A DNA stretch of 9,900 bases from NCBI GenBank assembly GCA_020048795.1, contig JAIFMA010000018.1, positions 1-9,900 on the forward strand, written 5' to 3'. Both the position numbers and the translations under genes were made by a program. Shown here in pieces: positions 1 to 5,952 of this stretch. The notes beneath the pieces are model-generated. The model saw only the letters and a list, made by a program, of their open reading frames with translations, did no database searches and had not been told where the DNA came from. Origin of the DNA: Rhodoferax sp. (lineage in GTDB: Bacteria > Pseudomonadota > Gammaproteobacteria > Burkholderiales > Burkholderiaceae_C). Each line of letters opens with the position of its first letter. Within the stretch, counting starts at the first letter, position 1.

Positions 1-384
1 ATGGACGACGTGGCAGACCTGATTCAGGACTCTGCGGAAACCATGGCCTTGTACGATGTCCACCACATGACCGAAGAGATTAGTCGGTTAACCGATCTGA
101 GCGTCAAGTGTTGTGAGCGAGTGCGTGATGCCATGGGCTTATTGGGAAAAATTGCCGACAACTCTACTGCTGAGGCGGCATTGAAAACGTGCGACGAGAT
201 CGACAAGCTCGAAAGTGATGCAGATCGCGTTATGCGAGGTGCCATGAGTAAACTTTTTCGTGAAGAGCCTGATGTCCGGGAGGTTATCAAGCTCAAGGCC
301 ATCTATGAATTGCTGGAGACCATCACCGACAAATGTGAGGATGTGGCGAACCTGATCGAGGGCGTCATCCTCGAGAACTCCTGA
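1..384 (+). CDS. DUF47 / PhoU-like phosphate transport regulator, 3' part (5' end outside window)
   Basis: This is the C-terminal part of a DUF47 (PhoU-like, formerly TIGR00153) protein, a helical cytoplasmic partner of PiT phosphate transporters. The reading frame is open from the first base to the TGA at 382-384. The visible 127 residues are almost all amphipathic helix. They include a charged stretch around residues 87-118 with FREEPDV, IKLKAIYELLE and CEDVANLIEGVILE, typical of the last helices of this family. Family members are usually a little over 200 residues, so roughly the first 80 are missing. The ATG at position 1 is therefore probably an internal methionine. The next gene, pit, starts 17 bp downstream on the same strand, the usual operon pair. 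The role is inferred from family and neighbour: modulating or assisting Pit-mediated phosphate uptake. Confidence 0.9.
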   Translation: MDDVADLIQDSAETMALYDVHHMTEEISRLTDLSVKCCERVRDAMGLLGKIADNSTAEAALKTCDEIDKLESDADRVMRGAMSKLFREEPDVREVIKLKAIYELLETITDKCEDVANLIEGVILENS

Positions 385-401
385 TTTTCCGGAACCGGAC
401 G

Positions 402-1412
402 ATGCAAACAGTTCAAGCGGCCCTGTGGGTGGTGGTGTTGTTGGTGGCGCTGGCGATATTGTTTGATTTCATGAATGGGTTTCATGATGCGGCCAATTCA
501 ATTGCCACGGTGGTCTCTACGGGAGTCCTTAAGCCCGGGCAAGCGGTGATCTTTGCCGCTTTTTTCAACGTGATGGCGATATTTATTTTCCACCTCAGCG
601 TGGCTGCCACGGTGGGAAAAGGCATTGTGATGCCAGGAGTGGTTGATACCCATGTGGTTTTTGGTGCGCTGGTAGGTGCCATTAGCTGGAATTTCATCAC
701 ATGGTATTACGGCATTCCCAGTAGTTCCTCACACGCCTTGATTGGCGGCATTGTGGGTGCGGCGATTGCCAAAGCAGGGGTGGGAGCGTTGTTGTCGAGC
801 GGTATCTTCAAAACCATGGTGTTCATTTTCGTTTCACCCCTGCTGGGTTTTTTGCTGGGCTCACTGATGATGGTCGCCGTTGCCTGGATTTTTCGGGGTT
901 TTCGACCGCTGAAGGTTGATAAATGGTTCCGCCAGCTACAGTTGGTTTCAGCCGGGGCTTACAGCCTTGGGCACGGTGGCAATGATTCACAAAAAACAAT
1001 TGGCCTCATCTGGATGTTGTTGATTGCCACGGGTTACACCGCTGCGACGGATTCCTCACCACCCACCTGGGTCATTGTGTGTTGTTATGCGGCGATTGGT
1101 ATGGGGACCATGTTTGGTGGCTGGCGTATCGTTAAAACCATGGGGCAAAAGATCACCAAGCTCAAACCGGTGGGTGGTTTTTGTGCTGAAACTGGCGGTG
1201 CCATCACCCTGTTTCTGGCAACGGCGCTGGGTATTCCGGTGTCCACAACGCACACCATCACGGGTGCCATTGTGGGTGTTGGCTCGGTCAAACGTGCCAG
1301 CGCAGTGCGCTGGGGTGTTGCCGGCAACATTGTTTGGGCCTGGATCCTGACCATCCCTGCCAGTGCTTTTGTAGCGGCGGTGGCTTACTGGTTCGCCCTG
1401 CAAATCTTGTGA
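402..1412 (+). CDS. pit: Inorganic phosphate transporter, PiT family
   Basis: A 336-residue integral membrane protein of the PiT (PF01384) family, which imports inorganic phosphate with a cation across the inner membrane. The N-terminal half carries the family signature GFHDAAN at residues 26-32 within the first membrane segment. The C-terminal half carries the matching inverted-repeat signature HGGND at 191-195. Later comes GFCAETGGA followed by a serine/threonine-rich segment (PVSTTHTITGA). Hydrophobic segments run through the whole chain, with a short cytoplasmic linker around FRGFRPLKVDKWFR. Length matches short bacterial PiT proteins, so the gene looks complete. ATG 402 lies 17 bp after the DUF47 stop with only a weak ribosome binding site; it is the only start that keeps the first membrane helix. 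Pairing with DUF47 suggests low-affinity constitutive phosphate uptake. Confidence 0.95.
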   Translation: MQTVQAALWVVVLLVALAILFDFMNGFHDAANSIATVVSTGVLKPGQAVIFAAFFNVMAIFIFHLSVAATVGKGIVMPGVVDTHVVFGALVGAISWNFITWYYGIPSSSSHALIGGIVGAAIAKAGVGALLSSGIFKTMVFIFVSPLLGFLLGSLMMVAVAWIFRGFRPLKVDKWFRQLQLVSAGAYSLGHGGNDSQKTIGLIWMLLIATGYTAATDSSPPTWVIVCCYAAIGMGTMFGGWRIVKTMGQKITKLKPVGGFCAETGGAITLFLATALGIPVSTTHTITGAIVGVGSVKRASAVRWGVAGNIVWAWILTIPASAFVAAVAYWFALQIL

Positions 1413-1429
1413 GCCTGGAGGCGCCAGGG

Positions 1430-1922
1430 TCAAATCGGCGCTCTGCCAGCTCCCCACCCAAGCGCCTTGTCCATTAAAACGACATCGAGCCACCGGTCAA
1501 ATTTCCAGCCGCAGGATTTGAGGATGCACACTGATTGAAGCAGCGTTCGCTGAGTCGCCAATGACCGCAATCAGTTTTCTGATGCCCGCATGTTCTGCGC
1601 GGCTGGCCAGTTCACCCAACAATGCGCGCCCCAAACCTGTGCCAATGGCCTGCGGGGCGAGATAAATCGAGTCCTCTGCCGAAAATCGGTAAGCGGGGCG
1701 GGGCTTGAACCAGTTGCAGTAGGCAAAACCCAGAACCTGCTGGTTATCAACGGCGACCAGGTAAGGCAGCCCTTTGGTCAGCACATCGGTGCGTCTTTGA
1801 TTCAGATCAGCAACCTCGGGCGGATCAATTTCAAAAGTGCCGGTGCCGTTGAGTACGTGGTACTTGTAAATATCGGCGATTTGGTAAATGTCGTCGTCTT
1901 GACTGCTTCGAATGATCGGCAT
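1430..1922 (-). pseudogene. GNAT-family N-acetyltransferase (phosphinothricin acetyltransferase-like), frameshifted by internal deletion
   Basis: Reads right to left from ATG 1920-1922. The first frame gives a GNAT domain resembling phosphinothricin/methionine-sulfoximine N-acetyltransferases: GTGTFE near residues 26-31, PYLVA, FKPRPAYRF, EDSIYLAP, the acetyl-CoA loop IGTGLGRALL, then VIGDSANAASISVH. After SVH, where the family has roughly 'RALGFE..VG', the frame runs into a stop at 1497. The expected C-terminus continues in another frame (ILKSCGWKFDRWLDVVLM, about 1528 down to 1460) and ends at TGA 1430-1432. About ten codons appear to be missing at 1520-1531, with loss of frame. The gene is convergent with pit and divergent from rpsP. 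The broken product lacks the last beta strands of the fold and is probably inactive. A sequencing or assembly error would look identical. Substrate is unknown. Confidence 0.8.
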
Positions 1923-1937
1923 GGCGTAGGGTGTGGA

Positions 1938-1943
1938 TATAAT
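1938..1943 (+). promoter_or_regulatory. Probable -10 box of the rpsP operon promoter
   Basis: A perfect TATAAT sits 110 bp before the rpsP start in the 131-bp gap between the divergent GNAT gene and rpsP. No good -35 hexamer lies at 16-18 bp. TTGACT at 1899-1904 is too far away, with a 33-bp gap. A TG dinucleotide one base off the extended -10 position may help. Transcription would start near 1950 and give a leader of about 100 nt. Confidence 0.5.
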
Positions 1944-1944
1944 G

Positions 1945-1973
1945 CCCGGTTGTCTGGCGTGCCGCTGACCGGG
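1945..1973 (+). other. Possible hairpin at the start of the rpsP leader
   Basis: CCCGGT (1945-1950) is complementary to ACCGGG (1968-1973), leaving a 17-nt loop. A second small stem, GTGGA (2019-2023) with TCCAC (2032-2036), lies just before the ribosome binding site AAAGGA (2042-2047). Both are seen in the sequence, but any regulatory role for the operon is only inferred. Confidence 0.3.
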
Positions 1974-2053
1974 TGGTCAAGTTGCGTGTCTCAAACGTTA
2001 GGCTCGTTACTCAATTTTGTGGAACTCAAGCTCCACTTCCCAAAGGATATATT

Positions 2054-2305
2054 ATGGTCGTCATTCGACTCGCCCGTGGCGGAGCAAAAGCTCGCCCGTT
2101 TTTCAACATTGTCGTTGCTGACAAGCGTAACCGCCGTGATGGTCGCTTTATCGAGCGTATTGGTTTTTACAACCCGATCGCCACCGCCAATGAAGAAAGC
2201 ATTCGCATTGCGCAGGATCGTCTGACTTACTGGAAAAGTGTTGGCGCGCAGGCCTCTCCCACGGTAGATCGTCTGGTCAACCAAGCTGCCAGTAAAGCAG
2301 CCTGA
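2054..2305 (+). CDS. rpsP: 30S ribosomal protein S16
   Basis: An 83-residue S16 protein, a structural component of the 30S subunit that binds 16S rRNA. It opens with MVVIRLARGGAKARPFFNIV, followed by RRDGRFIERIGFYNP, which is diagnostic for S16, and ends in an alanine-rich tail. ATG 2054 is chosen because AAAGGA at 2042-2047 gives a well-spaced ribosome binding site and the protein starts exactly where S16 proteins do. The frame is open further upstream but shows no S16 similarity there. It is the first gene of rpsP-rimM-trmD-rplS, with rimM following after 8 bp. Transcription probably starts at the TATAAT near 1938. Confidence 0.98.
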   Translation: MVVIRLARGGAKARPFFNIVVADKRNRRDGRFIERIGFYNPIATANEESIRIAQDRLTYWKSVGAQASPTVDRLVNQAASKAA

Positions 2306-2313
2306 AAATTTTC

Positions 2314-2877
2314 ATGTTGCCCGGCTTGGAGGCCGCCGAATTGCCGGCCGATGCTATCGAAGTTGGGCGCATATCAGATGCCTGGGGCATCAAAGGGTGG
2401 TTCAAGGTACTGCCCTACAGCGCCGATCCCGAGGCGCTTTTTTCTTCCAAACGCTGGTTTTTGTTGGCAGCCGAGAAGGGTCTGAAAACCTTTGCTGGTG
2501 TTGGCAAAATTTCCATCAAGGAAGCCAAGACCCATTCAGATACGGTGGTTGCCTGCGCCCATGAAGTCGATGACCGGTCGGCCGCTGACAGTTTACGCGG
2601 TGCACGTATTTTTATTTCTCGAGCCAGTTTTCCAACGGCCCAAAAGGACGAGTATTACTGGGTTGACCTGATCGGGCTCGAGGTGGTTAACCGTGAAGGA
2701 GTGCCGCTAGGCCAGGTGCGTGATCTCCTTTCCACCGGTCCACAGACGGTTTTGGTGATCGACTATCTGGCTGAAGGTCAGTTGCAGGAGCGGATGATTC
2801 CTTTTGTCTCGGTTTATGTGGACCGTGTTGATCTGGACGCGCGACGAATTCTGGTGGACTGGCAAACTGACTACTGA
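2314..2877 (+). CDS. rimM: Ribosome maturation factor RimM (16S rRNA processing protein)
   Basis: A 187-residue RimM. It binds S19 in the 30S head and helps late 16S processing. The N-terminal RimM beta-barrel shows VGRISDAWGIKGWFKVLPYS around residues 17-36. The C-terminal PRC-barrel shows YYWVDLIGLEV, VPLGQV and LLSTGPQTVLVI from about 112 on, then MIPFV and the closing DWQ. Length is normal for Burkholderiales. ATG 2314 lies 8 bp after the rpsP stop, with no clear Shine-Dalgarno sequence in the A/T-rich gap. Translation is probably coupled to rpsP. No other in-frame start keeps the first barrel strand. The next gene, trmD, begins 10 bp after the stop. Confidence 0.97.
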   Translation: MLPGLEAAELPADAIEVGRISDAWGIKGWFKVLPYSADPEALFSSKRWFLLAAEKGLKTFAGVGKISIKEAKTHSDTVVACAHEVDDRSAADSLRGARIFISRASFPTAQKDEYYWVDLIGLEVVNREGVPLGQVRDLLSTGPQTVLVIDYLAEGQLQERMIPFVSVYVDRVDLDARRILVDWQTDY

Positions 2878-2887
2878 GTGAGACAGC

Positions 2888-3631
2888 ATGCATTTTGATG
2901 TGGTCACGCTGTTTCCTGAACTTTTTGAGCCTTTTTTGACCACCGGGATCACCCGGCGGGCTTTTGAGTCGGGTCAGGTCAAGGTCAAACTTACTAATCC
3001 ACGCGATTTTGCTGCGGGCAACTACCGGCGCGTGGATGATCGACCGTTTGGTGGTGGCCCGGGAATGGTCATGATGGCTGAGCCACTCGCCCTGTGTTTG
3101 ACAGAATTACATGGAGCGCGACAGGATATTGCCCCGGTGGTATTGTTTTCGCCAGTGGGCAAGCCCTTGAACCATGCCATGGTGACCCGGTGGGCCGCCA
3201 GTGCGGGGGCGATTCTGGTTTGTGGTCGTTACGAAGGCCTTGACCAACGATTTATTGATGTCCATGTCACCGAGCAAATCAGCCTTGGCGATTTTGTGCT
3301 TTCGGGCGGTGAAATCGCGGCCATGGCGTTGCTTGATGCCGTAGCACGTTTGCAGCCGGGCGTGCTCAACGATGCTGACAGCCACGCGCAAGACAGCTTC
3401 AATCCGGCGCTCGATGGTTTGTTGGACTGCCCGCATTACACCCGGCCAGAGACCTGGCAGGGCCGTGGCGTGCCTGAGGTATTGATGTCGGGTCACCATT
3501 CGCACATTGATCGCTGGCGGCGCGAGCAGCGCTTGGTCGTGACTGCCCGGTTGCGTCCTGAGCTTATTGTTCAGGCCAGGCAGGCATGTCGTCTGACAGC
3601 TTCTGACGAGGTTTTTCTGGCCAAGTTATAA
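2888..3631 (+). CDS. trmD: tRNA (guanine(37)-N1)-methyltransferase TrmD
   Basis: A 247-residue SPOUT methyltransferase that transfers a methyl group from S-adenosylmethionine to N1 of G37 in tRNAs, preventing +1 frameshifting. Visible family landmarks are the N-terminal DVVTLFPELF, RPFGGGPGMVM at 52-62, the trefoil-knot cofactor loops GRYEGLDQRF (113-122) and SLGDFVLSGGE (132-142), and the catalytic aspartate D169 in the QDSF segment. Next come the helical C-terminal domain with HYTRPETW and GHHSHIDRWR. Length matches the family and nothing is missing. GAGTGAGA just before ATG 2888 can serve as the ribosome binding site. The last codons overlap a good -10 box that probably drives rplS. Confidence 0.98.
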   Translation: MHFDVVTLFPELFEPFLTTGITRRAFESGQVKVKLTNPRDFAAGNYRRVDDRPFGGGPGMVMMAEPLALCLTELHGARQDIAPVVLFSPVGKPLNHAMVTRWAASAGAILVCGRYEGLDQRFIDVHVTEQISLGDFVLSGGEIAAMALLDAVARLQPGVLNDADSHAQDSFNPALDGLLDCPHYTRPETWQGRGVPEVLMSGHHSHIDRWRREQRLVVTARLRPELIVQARQACRLTASDEVFLAKL

Positions 3632-3632
3632 T
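3603..3632 (+). promoter_or_regulatory. Probable internal promoter for rplS
   Basis: A perfect TATAAT at 3627-3632 overlaps the trmD stop codon. CTGACG at 3603-3608 matches four of six -35 positions, with an 18-bp spacer. It would start a leader of about 90 nt ahead of rplS, allowing L19 to be made in excess of RimM and TrmD. Inferred from sequence only. Confidence 0.5.
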
Positions 3633-3664
3633 GGCGAGTTAACCGATCCTCTGAGGGGCCGCTG

Positions 3665-3690
3665 AAGTGCACGACACTTGAGCATGTGTC
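3665..3690 (+). other. Overlapping alternative hairpins in the rplS leader
   Basis: AAGTG (3665-3669) pairs with CACTT (3675-3679). GACAC (3673-3677) can instead pair with GTGTC (3686-3690). The two stems share bases 3673-3679, so only one can form at a time. They lie in the 100-nt trmD-rplS gap. The pairing is seen in the sequence; a regulatory function is a guess. Confidence 0.3.
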
Positions 3691-3731
3691 AATTCTGGCG
3701 CTGGCGTTTTCACGATCATTGAAAGTACCCT

Positions 3732-4112
3732 ATGAACCTGATTCAAACCTTAGAGCAAGAAGAAATTGCTCGTTTAAATAAGACCATTCCTGATTTTGGC
3801 CCGGGCGACACTGTGATTGTCAGCCTGAGTGTGGTTGAAGGCACGCGCAAGCGTCTCCAAGCTTACGAAGGTGTCGTGATTGCCAAGCGTAACCGTGGAT
3901 TGAACAGCGGCTTTACCGTTCGCAAGATTTCCAGCGGCGAAGGTGTTGAGCGCACCTTCCAGACCTACAGTCCGCTGATCGCCAGCATCGAAGTCAAGCG
4001 CCGTGGTGACGTGCGTCGTGCCAAGTTGTACTATTTGCGTGATCGCAGCGGCAAGTCGGCGCGTATCAAGGAAAAGTTGCCCGCTCGCAAGGTGGCGGTT
4101 GTGGCTGCGTAA
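3732..4112 (+). CDS. rplS: 50S ribosomal protein L19
   Basis: A 126-residue L19, a protein at the 30S-50S interface. Recognisable blocks are MNLIQTLEQEEI, the PGDTVIVSLSVVEGTRKRLQAYEG core, AKRNRGLNSGFTVRKISSGEGVERTF, SPLIASIEVKRRGDVRRAKLYYLRDRSGKSARIKEKL, and a short basic/alanine tail. The gene is complete. The start ATG 3732 is fixed by the conserved N-terminus; the ribosome binding site (GAAAG, 3721-3725) is modest. It follows trmD after 100 bp, a wider gap than elsewhere in this operon, and likely has its own promoter at 3603-3632. Transcription should stop at the strong terminator 4135-4165. Confidence 0.98.
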   Translation: MNLIQTLEQEEIARLNKTIPDFGPGDTVIVSLSVVEGTRKRLQAYEGVVIAKRNRGLNSGFTVRKISSGEGVERTFQTYSPLIASIEVKRRGDVRRAKLYYLRDRSGKSARIKEKLPARKVAVVAA

Positions 4113-4134
4113 CGCATCGATCGGCTCAGAAATG

Positions 4135-4165
4135 CCGCCGTCTGGAAACAGTGGCGGTTTTTTTT
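4135..4165 (+). terminator. Rho-independent terminator after rplS
   Basis: The outer stem CCGCC (4135-4139) pairs with GGCGG (4153-4157). The inner stem CTG (4142-4144) pairs with CAG (4149-4151) around a GAAA tetraloop, with a small internal loop between the two stems. Eight T residues follow at 4158-4165. It lies 22 bp after the rplS stop and closes the rpsP-rplS operon. The in-frame GTG at 4151 lies inside it, which argues against that upstream start for the Nudix gene. Confidence 0.9.
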
Positions 4166-4204
4166 CGTCCACAGTTTCTCACACGCAACACCTCAACCCT
4201 GGCC

Positions 4205-4885
4205 ATGACAAGCCCCAGATTACCGTCGTTTAACCCTCGTCTGGTGCCGGTCACCCGGGTGGACAGTCACATGGCGCCAGTCATGCCTGCTGCTTTGACA
4301 CCCCAGGCCTTGCGCAGGCGATTCGAGTTGCCACCAGTCTGGTTGCCAGAGATCAGGGCCGAACCCAGTTTCCTGGATCGCCCGCCCCAGCAAGCGGCGG
4401 TCTTGATACCGATCGTGCTGCGCGATACACCCATGGTGTTGCTGACCCAACGCACCGAGCACCTGTCCACCCATTCCGGGCAAATTGCGTTTCCGGGCGG
4501 CAAGTGTGATGCATCCGACGCCGATGCCACTGCCGCGGCGCTGCGTGAAACCTTCGAGGAAGTTGGCCTGGAACCCTGTTTTGTTGATGTGCTCGGGCAA
4601 CTGCCGACCTACATCACCGGGTCGGCTTACATTGTCACGCCGGTGGTGGCGCTGGTCCGTCCGGACTTTGTGTTGCGACCCAATAGTCACGAGGTCTCTG
4701 AGGTGTTTGAGGTGCCGTTGCATTTTTTGATGAATCCGGCGAACCATCGCCATCACCAGGTTCTGTGGCAGGGGGTACACCGGCAATGGCTGTCGATGCC
4801 GTATCAGGACGGTGCGCAAGAGCGGTTTGTCTGGGGGGCCACGGCGGGTATGCTGCGCAACTTTTATCGGTTTTTGATAGCGTGA
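4205..4885 (+). CDS. Nudix hydrolase, CoA pyrophosphatase (NudL/YeaB type)
   Basis: A 226-residue Nudix hydrolase of the CoA pyrophosphatase group, which cleaves CoA and CoA derivatives to phosphopantetheine and 3',5'-ADP. The UPF0035-type signature LLTQRTEHLSTHSGQIAFPGG lies at residues 79-99 and is the hallmark separating this group from other Nudix enzymes. The Nudix helix follows, with ALRETFEEVGL at 112-122, including the metal-binding R114-E115 and E118-E119. The first Nudix glutamate is replaced by aspartate in the CDASD segment, as is usual in this group. ATG 4205 is chosen over the in-frame GTG at 4151, which lies inside the rplS terminator. It is followed after 25 bp by the CobD/CbiB-like gene. 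Substrate is inferred from the family. Confidence 0.9.
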   Translation: MTSPRLPSFNPRLVPVTRVDSHMAPVMPAALTPQALRRRFELPPVWLPEIRAEPSFLDRPPQQAAVLIPIVLRDTPMVLLTQRTEHLSTHSGQIAFPGGKCDASDADATAAALRETFEEVGLEPCFVDVLGQLPTYITGSAYIVTPVVALVRPDFVLRPNSHEVSEVFEVPLHFLMNPANHRHHQVLWQGVHRQWLSMPYQDGAQERFVWGATAGMLRNFYRFLIA

Positions 4886-4910
4886 AGCTTGCAGCCGCTA
4901 TGATCATTGC

Positions 4911-5882
4911 ATGAGCTTTATCTCAGTTTTGTTTGCCTTGTTGCTTGAGCAGGCCAAGCCGCTGGCGCGCGGCAATCCGATCCATGCCGCGATGCGCGCC
5001 TGGGTGCGCTGGTGTACGCTGAATTTTGATGTTGGCAAGCCCTTGCACGGCTGGCTGGCTTGGGGCCTTGCCGTTGGTGGCCCAGCCCTGGTCGCTTTTG
5101 CCGTTTACTGGTTGTTGGGGGCTTATGTTGGCTGGTCACTGGATCTGCTCTGGAGCGCGCTGGTGCTGTACACAGCACTCGGGTTTCGCCAGTTCAGCTC
5201 GCATTTCACCCAAATCCGCGATGCACTGGCTGACGATGATGACTCCCGTGCCATCCGCCTGCTGGCCAACTGGCAGCAAATTGAAGTCCGCGAAATGTCG
5301 CGCAGCACGATTCTTGGCAAGGTCATTGAATTCTCGGTGCTGGCGGCACATCGTCATGTGTTTGGTGTGTTGGCCTGGTTTTCGGTGCTGGCTGCATTTG
5401 GCTTGGGGCCAACCGGGGCGGTGCTGTACCGCCTGAGCGAATTTGTCGTGCGTTACTGGCAACACCAGAGCAATTCGCACTACCAGCCCGTCAGTGCCGC
5501 CTTGCAAGGCAATGCCCAGCGGGCCTGGTTTTTGTTGGATTGGCTGCCGGTGCGTGCCACGGCCATTGGTTTTGCGGTGATGGGCAATTTTGAAGAGGCC
5601 ATTGATGGCTGGCGCCGCTACGCCCTGCGCACGGATGCCAATAACGATGGCCTGGTTCTGGCTGCAACGGCGGGAGCCGTCAATATTCATTTGTCAGGCT
5701 TTGGCGTACCTTCAGAACGGGACGTGCCTAACCCGCCTGGCCCACTGGTTGATGACGGATCGGCGCTTCGGCCCTTGCCTGAATTGCCACATCTGGCTGT
5801 GGTTGTTGGACTGGTGTGGCGCACGGTGGTGATGTGGATTGTGCTGTTGGCCTTGCTGACACTAGCTCGGCTGTTGGGCTAG
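4911..5882 (+). CDS. CobD/CbiB family (AmpE-like) integral membrane protein
   Basis: A 323-residue inner-membrane protein of the CobD/CbiB-AmpE superfamily. The N-terminus LLEQAKPL resembles AmpE. Membrane segments are likely around residues 48-90, 145-175 and 296-323. The shared family core LDWLPVRATAIGFAVMGNFEEA lies at 209-230. A segment at 243-263 (NNDG, AATAGA, LSG) recalls the CbiB pattern with asparagine-glycine and alanine-glycine-alanine spacing. Bona fide CbiB couples adenosylcobyric acid with aminopropanol, and AmpE is linked to AmpD/beta-lactamase signalling. No cobalamin or amp gene lies in the window, so either function is unproven. No convincing ribosome binding site precedes ATG 4911. 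A TATGAT at 4899-4904 is too close to the start for an ordinary promoter. Family confidence is high, function low. Confidence 0.85.
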   Translation: MSFISVLFALLLEQAKPLARGNPIHAAMRAWVRWCTLNFDVGKPLHGWLAWGLAVGGPALVAFAVYWLLGAYVGWSLDLLWSALVLYTALGFRQFSSHFTQIRDALADDDDSRAIRLLANWQQIEVREMSRSTILGKVIEFSVLAAHRHVFGVLAWFSVLAAFGLGPTGAVLYRLSEFVVRYWQHQSNSHYQPVSAALQGNAQRAWFLLDWLPVRATAIGFAVMGNFEEAIDGWRRYALRTDANNDGLVLAATAGAVNIHLSGFGVPSERDVPNPPGPLVDDGSALRPLPELPHLAVVVGLVWRTVVMWIVLLALLTLARLLG

Positions 5883-5894
5883 TTTATCGGTTAA

Positions 5895-5949
5895 TTTTGC
5901 CTTGTAGCCCTTTCTGTACATGCGTAGACAGCTATCAAAAGCAGAGTAA
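5895..5949 (+). repeat. Dispersed intergenic repeat, copy A (diverged)
   Basis: This stretch fills most of the 70-bp gap between the CobD/CbiB-like gene and hisC and ends three bases before the GTG start. It shares ordered blocks with the reverse strand of 8218-8275: GCCT, TAGCCC, GACAGCTA, then CAAA. TAGC near the left and GCTA near the right give it weak inverted symmetry. It resembles an abundant motif I recall from Comamonadaceae intergenic DNA; that recollection is unverified. Confidence 0.5.
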
Positions 5950-5952
5950 ATT

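Noticed and set aside
1414..1428. Stem CCTGG-AGGCG-CCAGG between the pit stop and the GNAT end as a shared terminator
   Set aside because: It is only five base pairs with no T-run on either side, so it is too weak to call a terminator.
1590..2225. A long plus-strand open frame of 211 codons across the GNAT gene and rpsP
   Set aside because: It is antisense to recognisable GNAT sequence and then runs out of frame through rpsP. It has no family-like motifs.
4151..4204. GTG 4151 as an upstream start adding 18 residues to the Nudix protein
   Set aside because: It lies inside the rplS terminator stem and the added residues are not family-like. ATG 4205 fits better.
4220..4819. A minus-strand open frame of 199 codons over the Nudix gene
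   Set aside because: It is the shadow of a clear Nudix coding region, with no motif or ribosome binding site of its own.
4874..4904. TTGATA ... TATGAT as a promoter for the CobD/CbiB-like gene
   Set aside because: The spacer is 19 bp and the start point would fall on or next to ATG 4911, leaving no leader or ribosome binding site. It may be chance.
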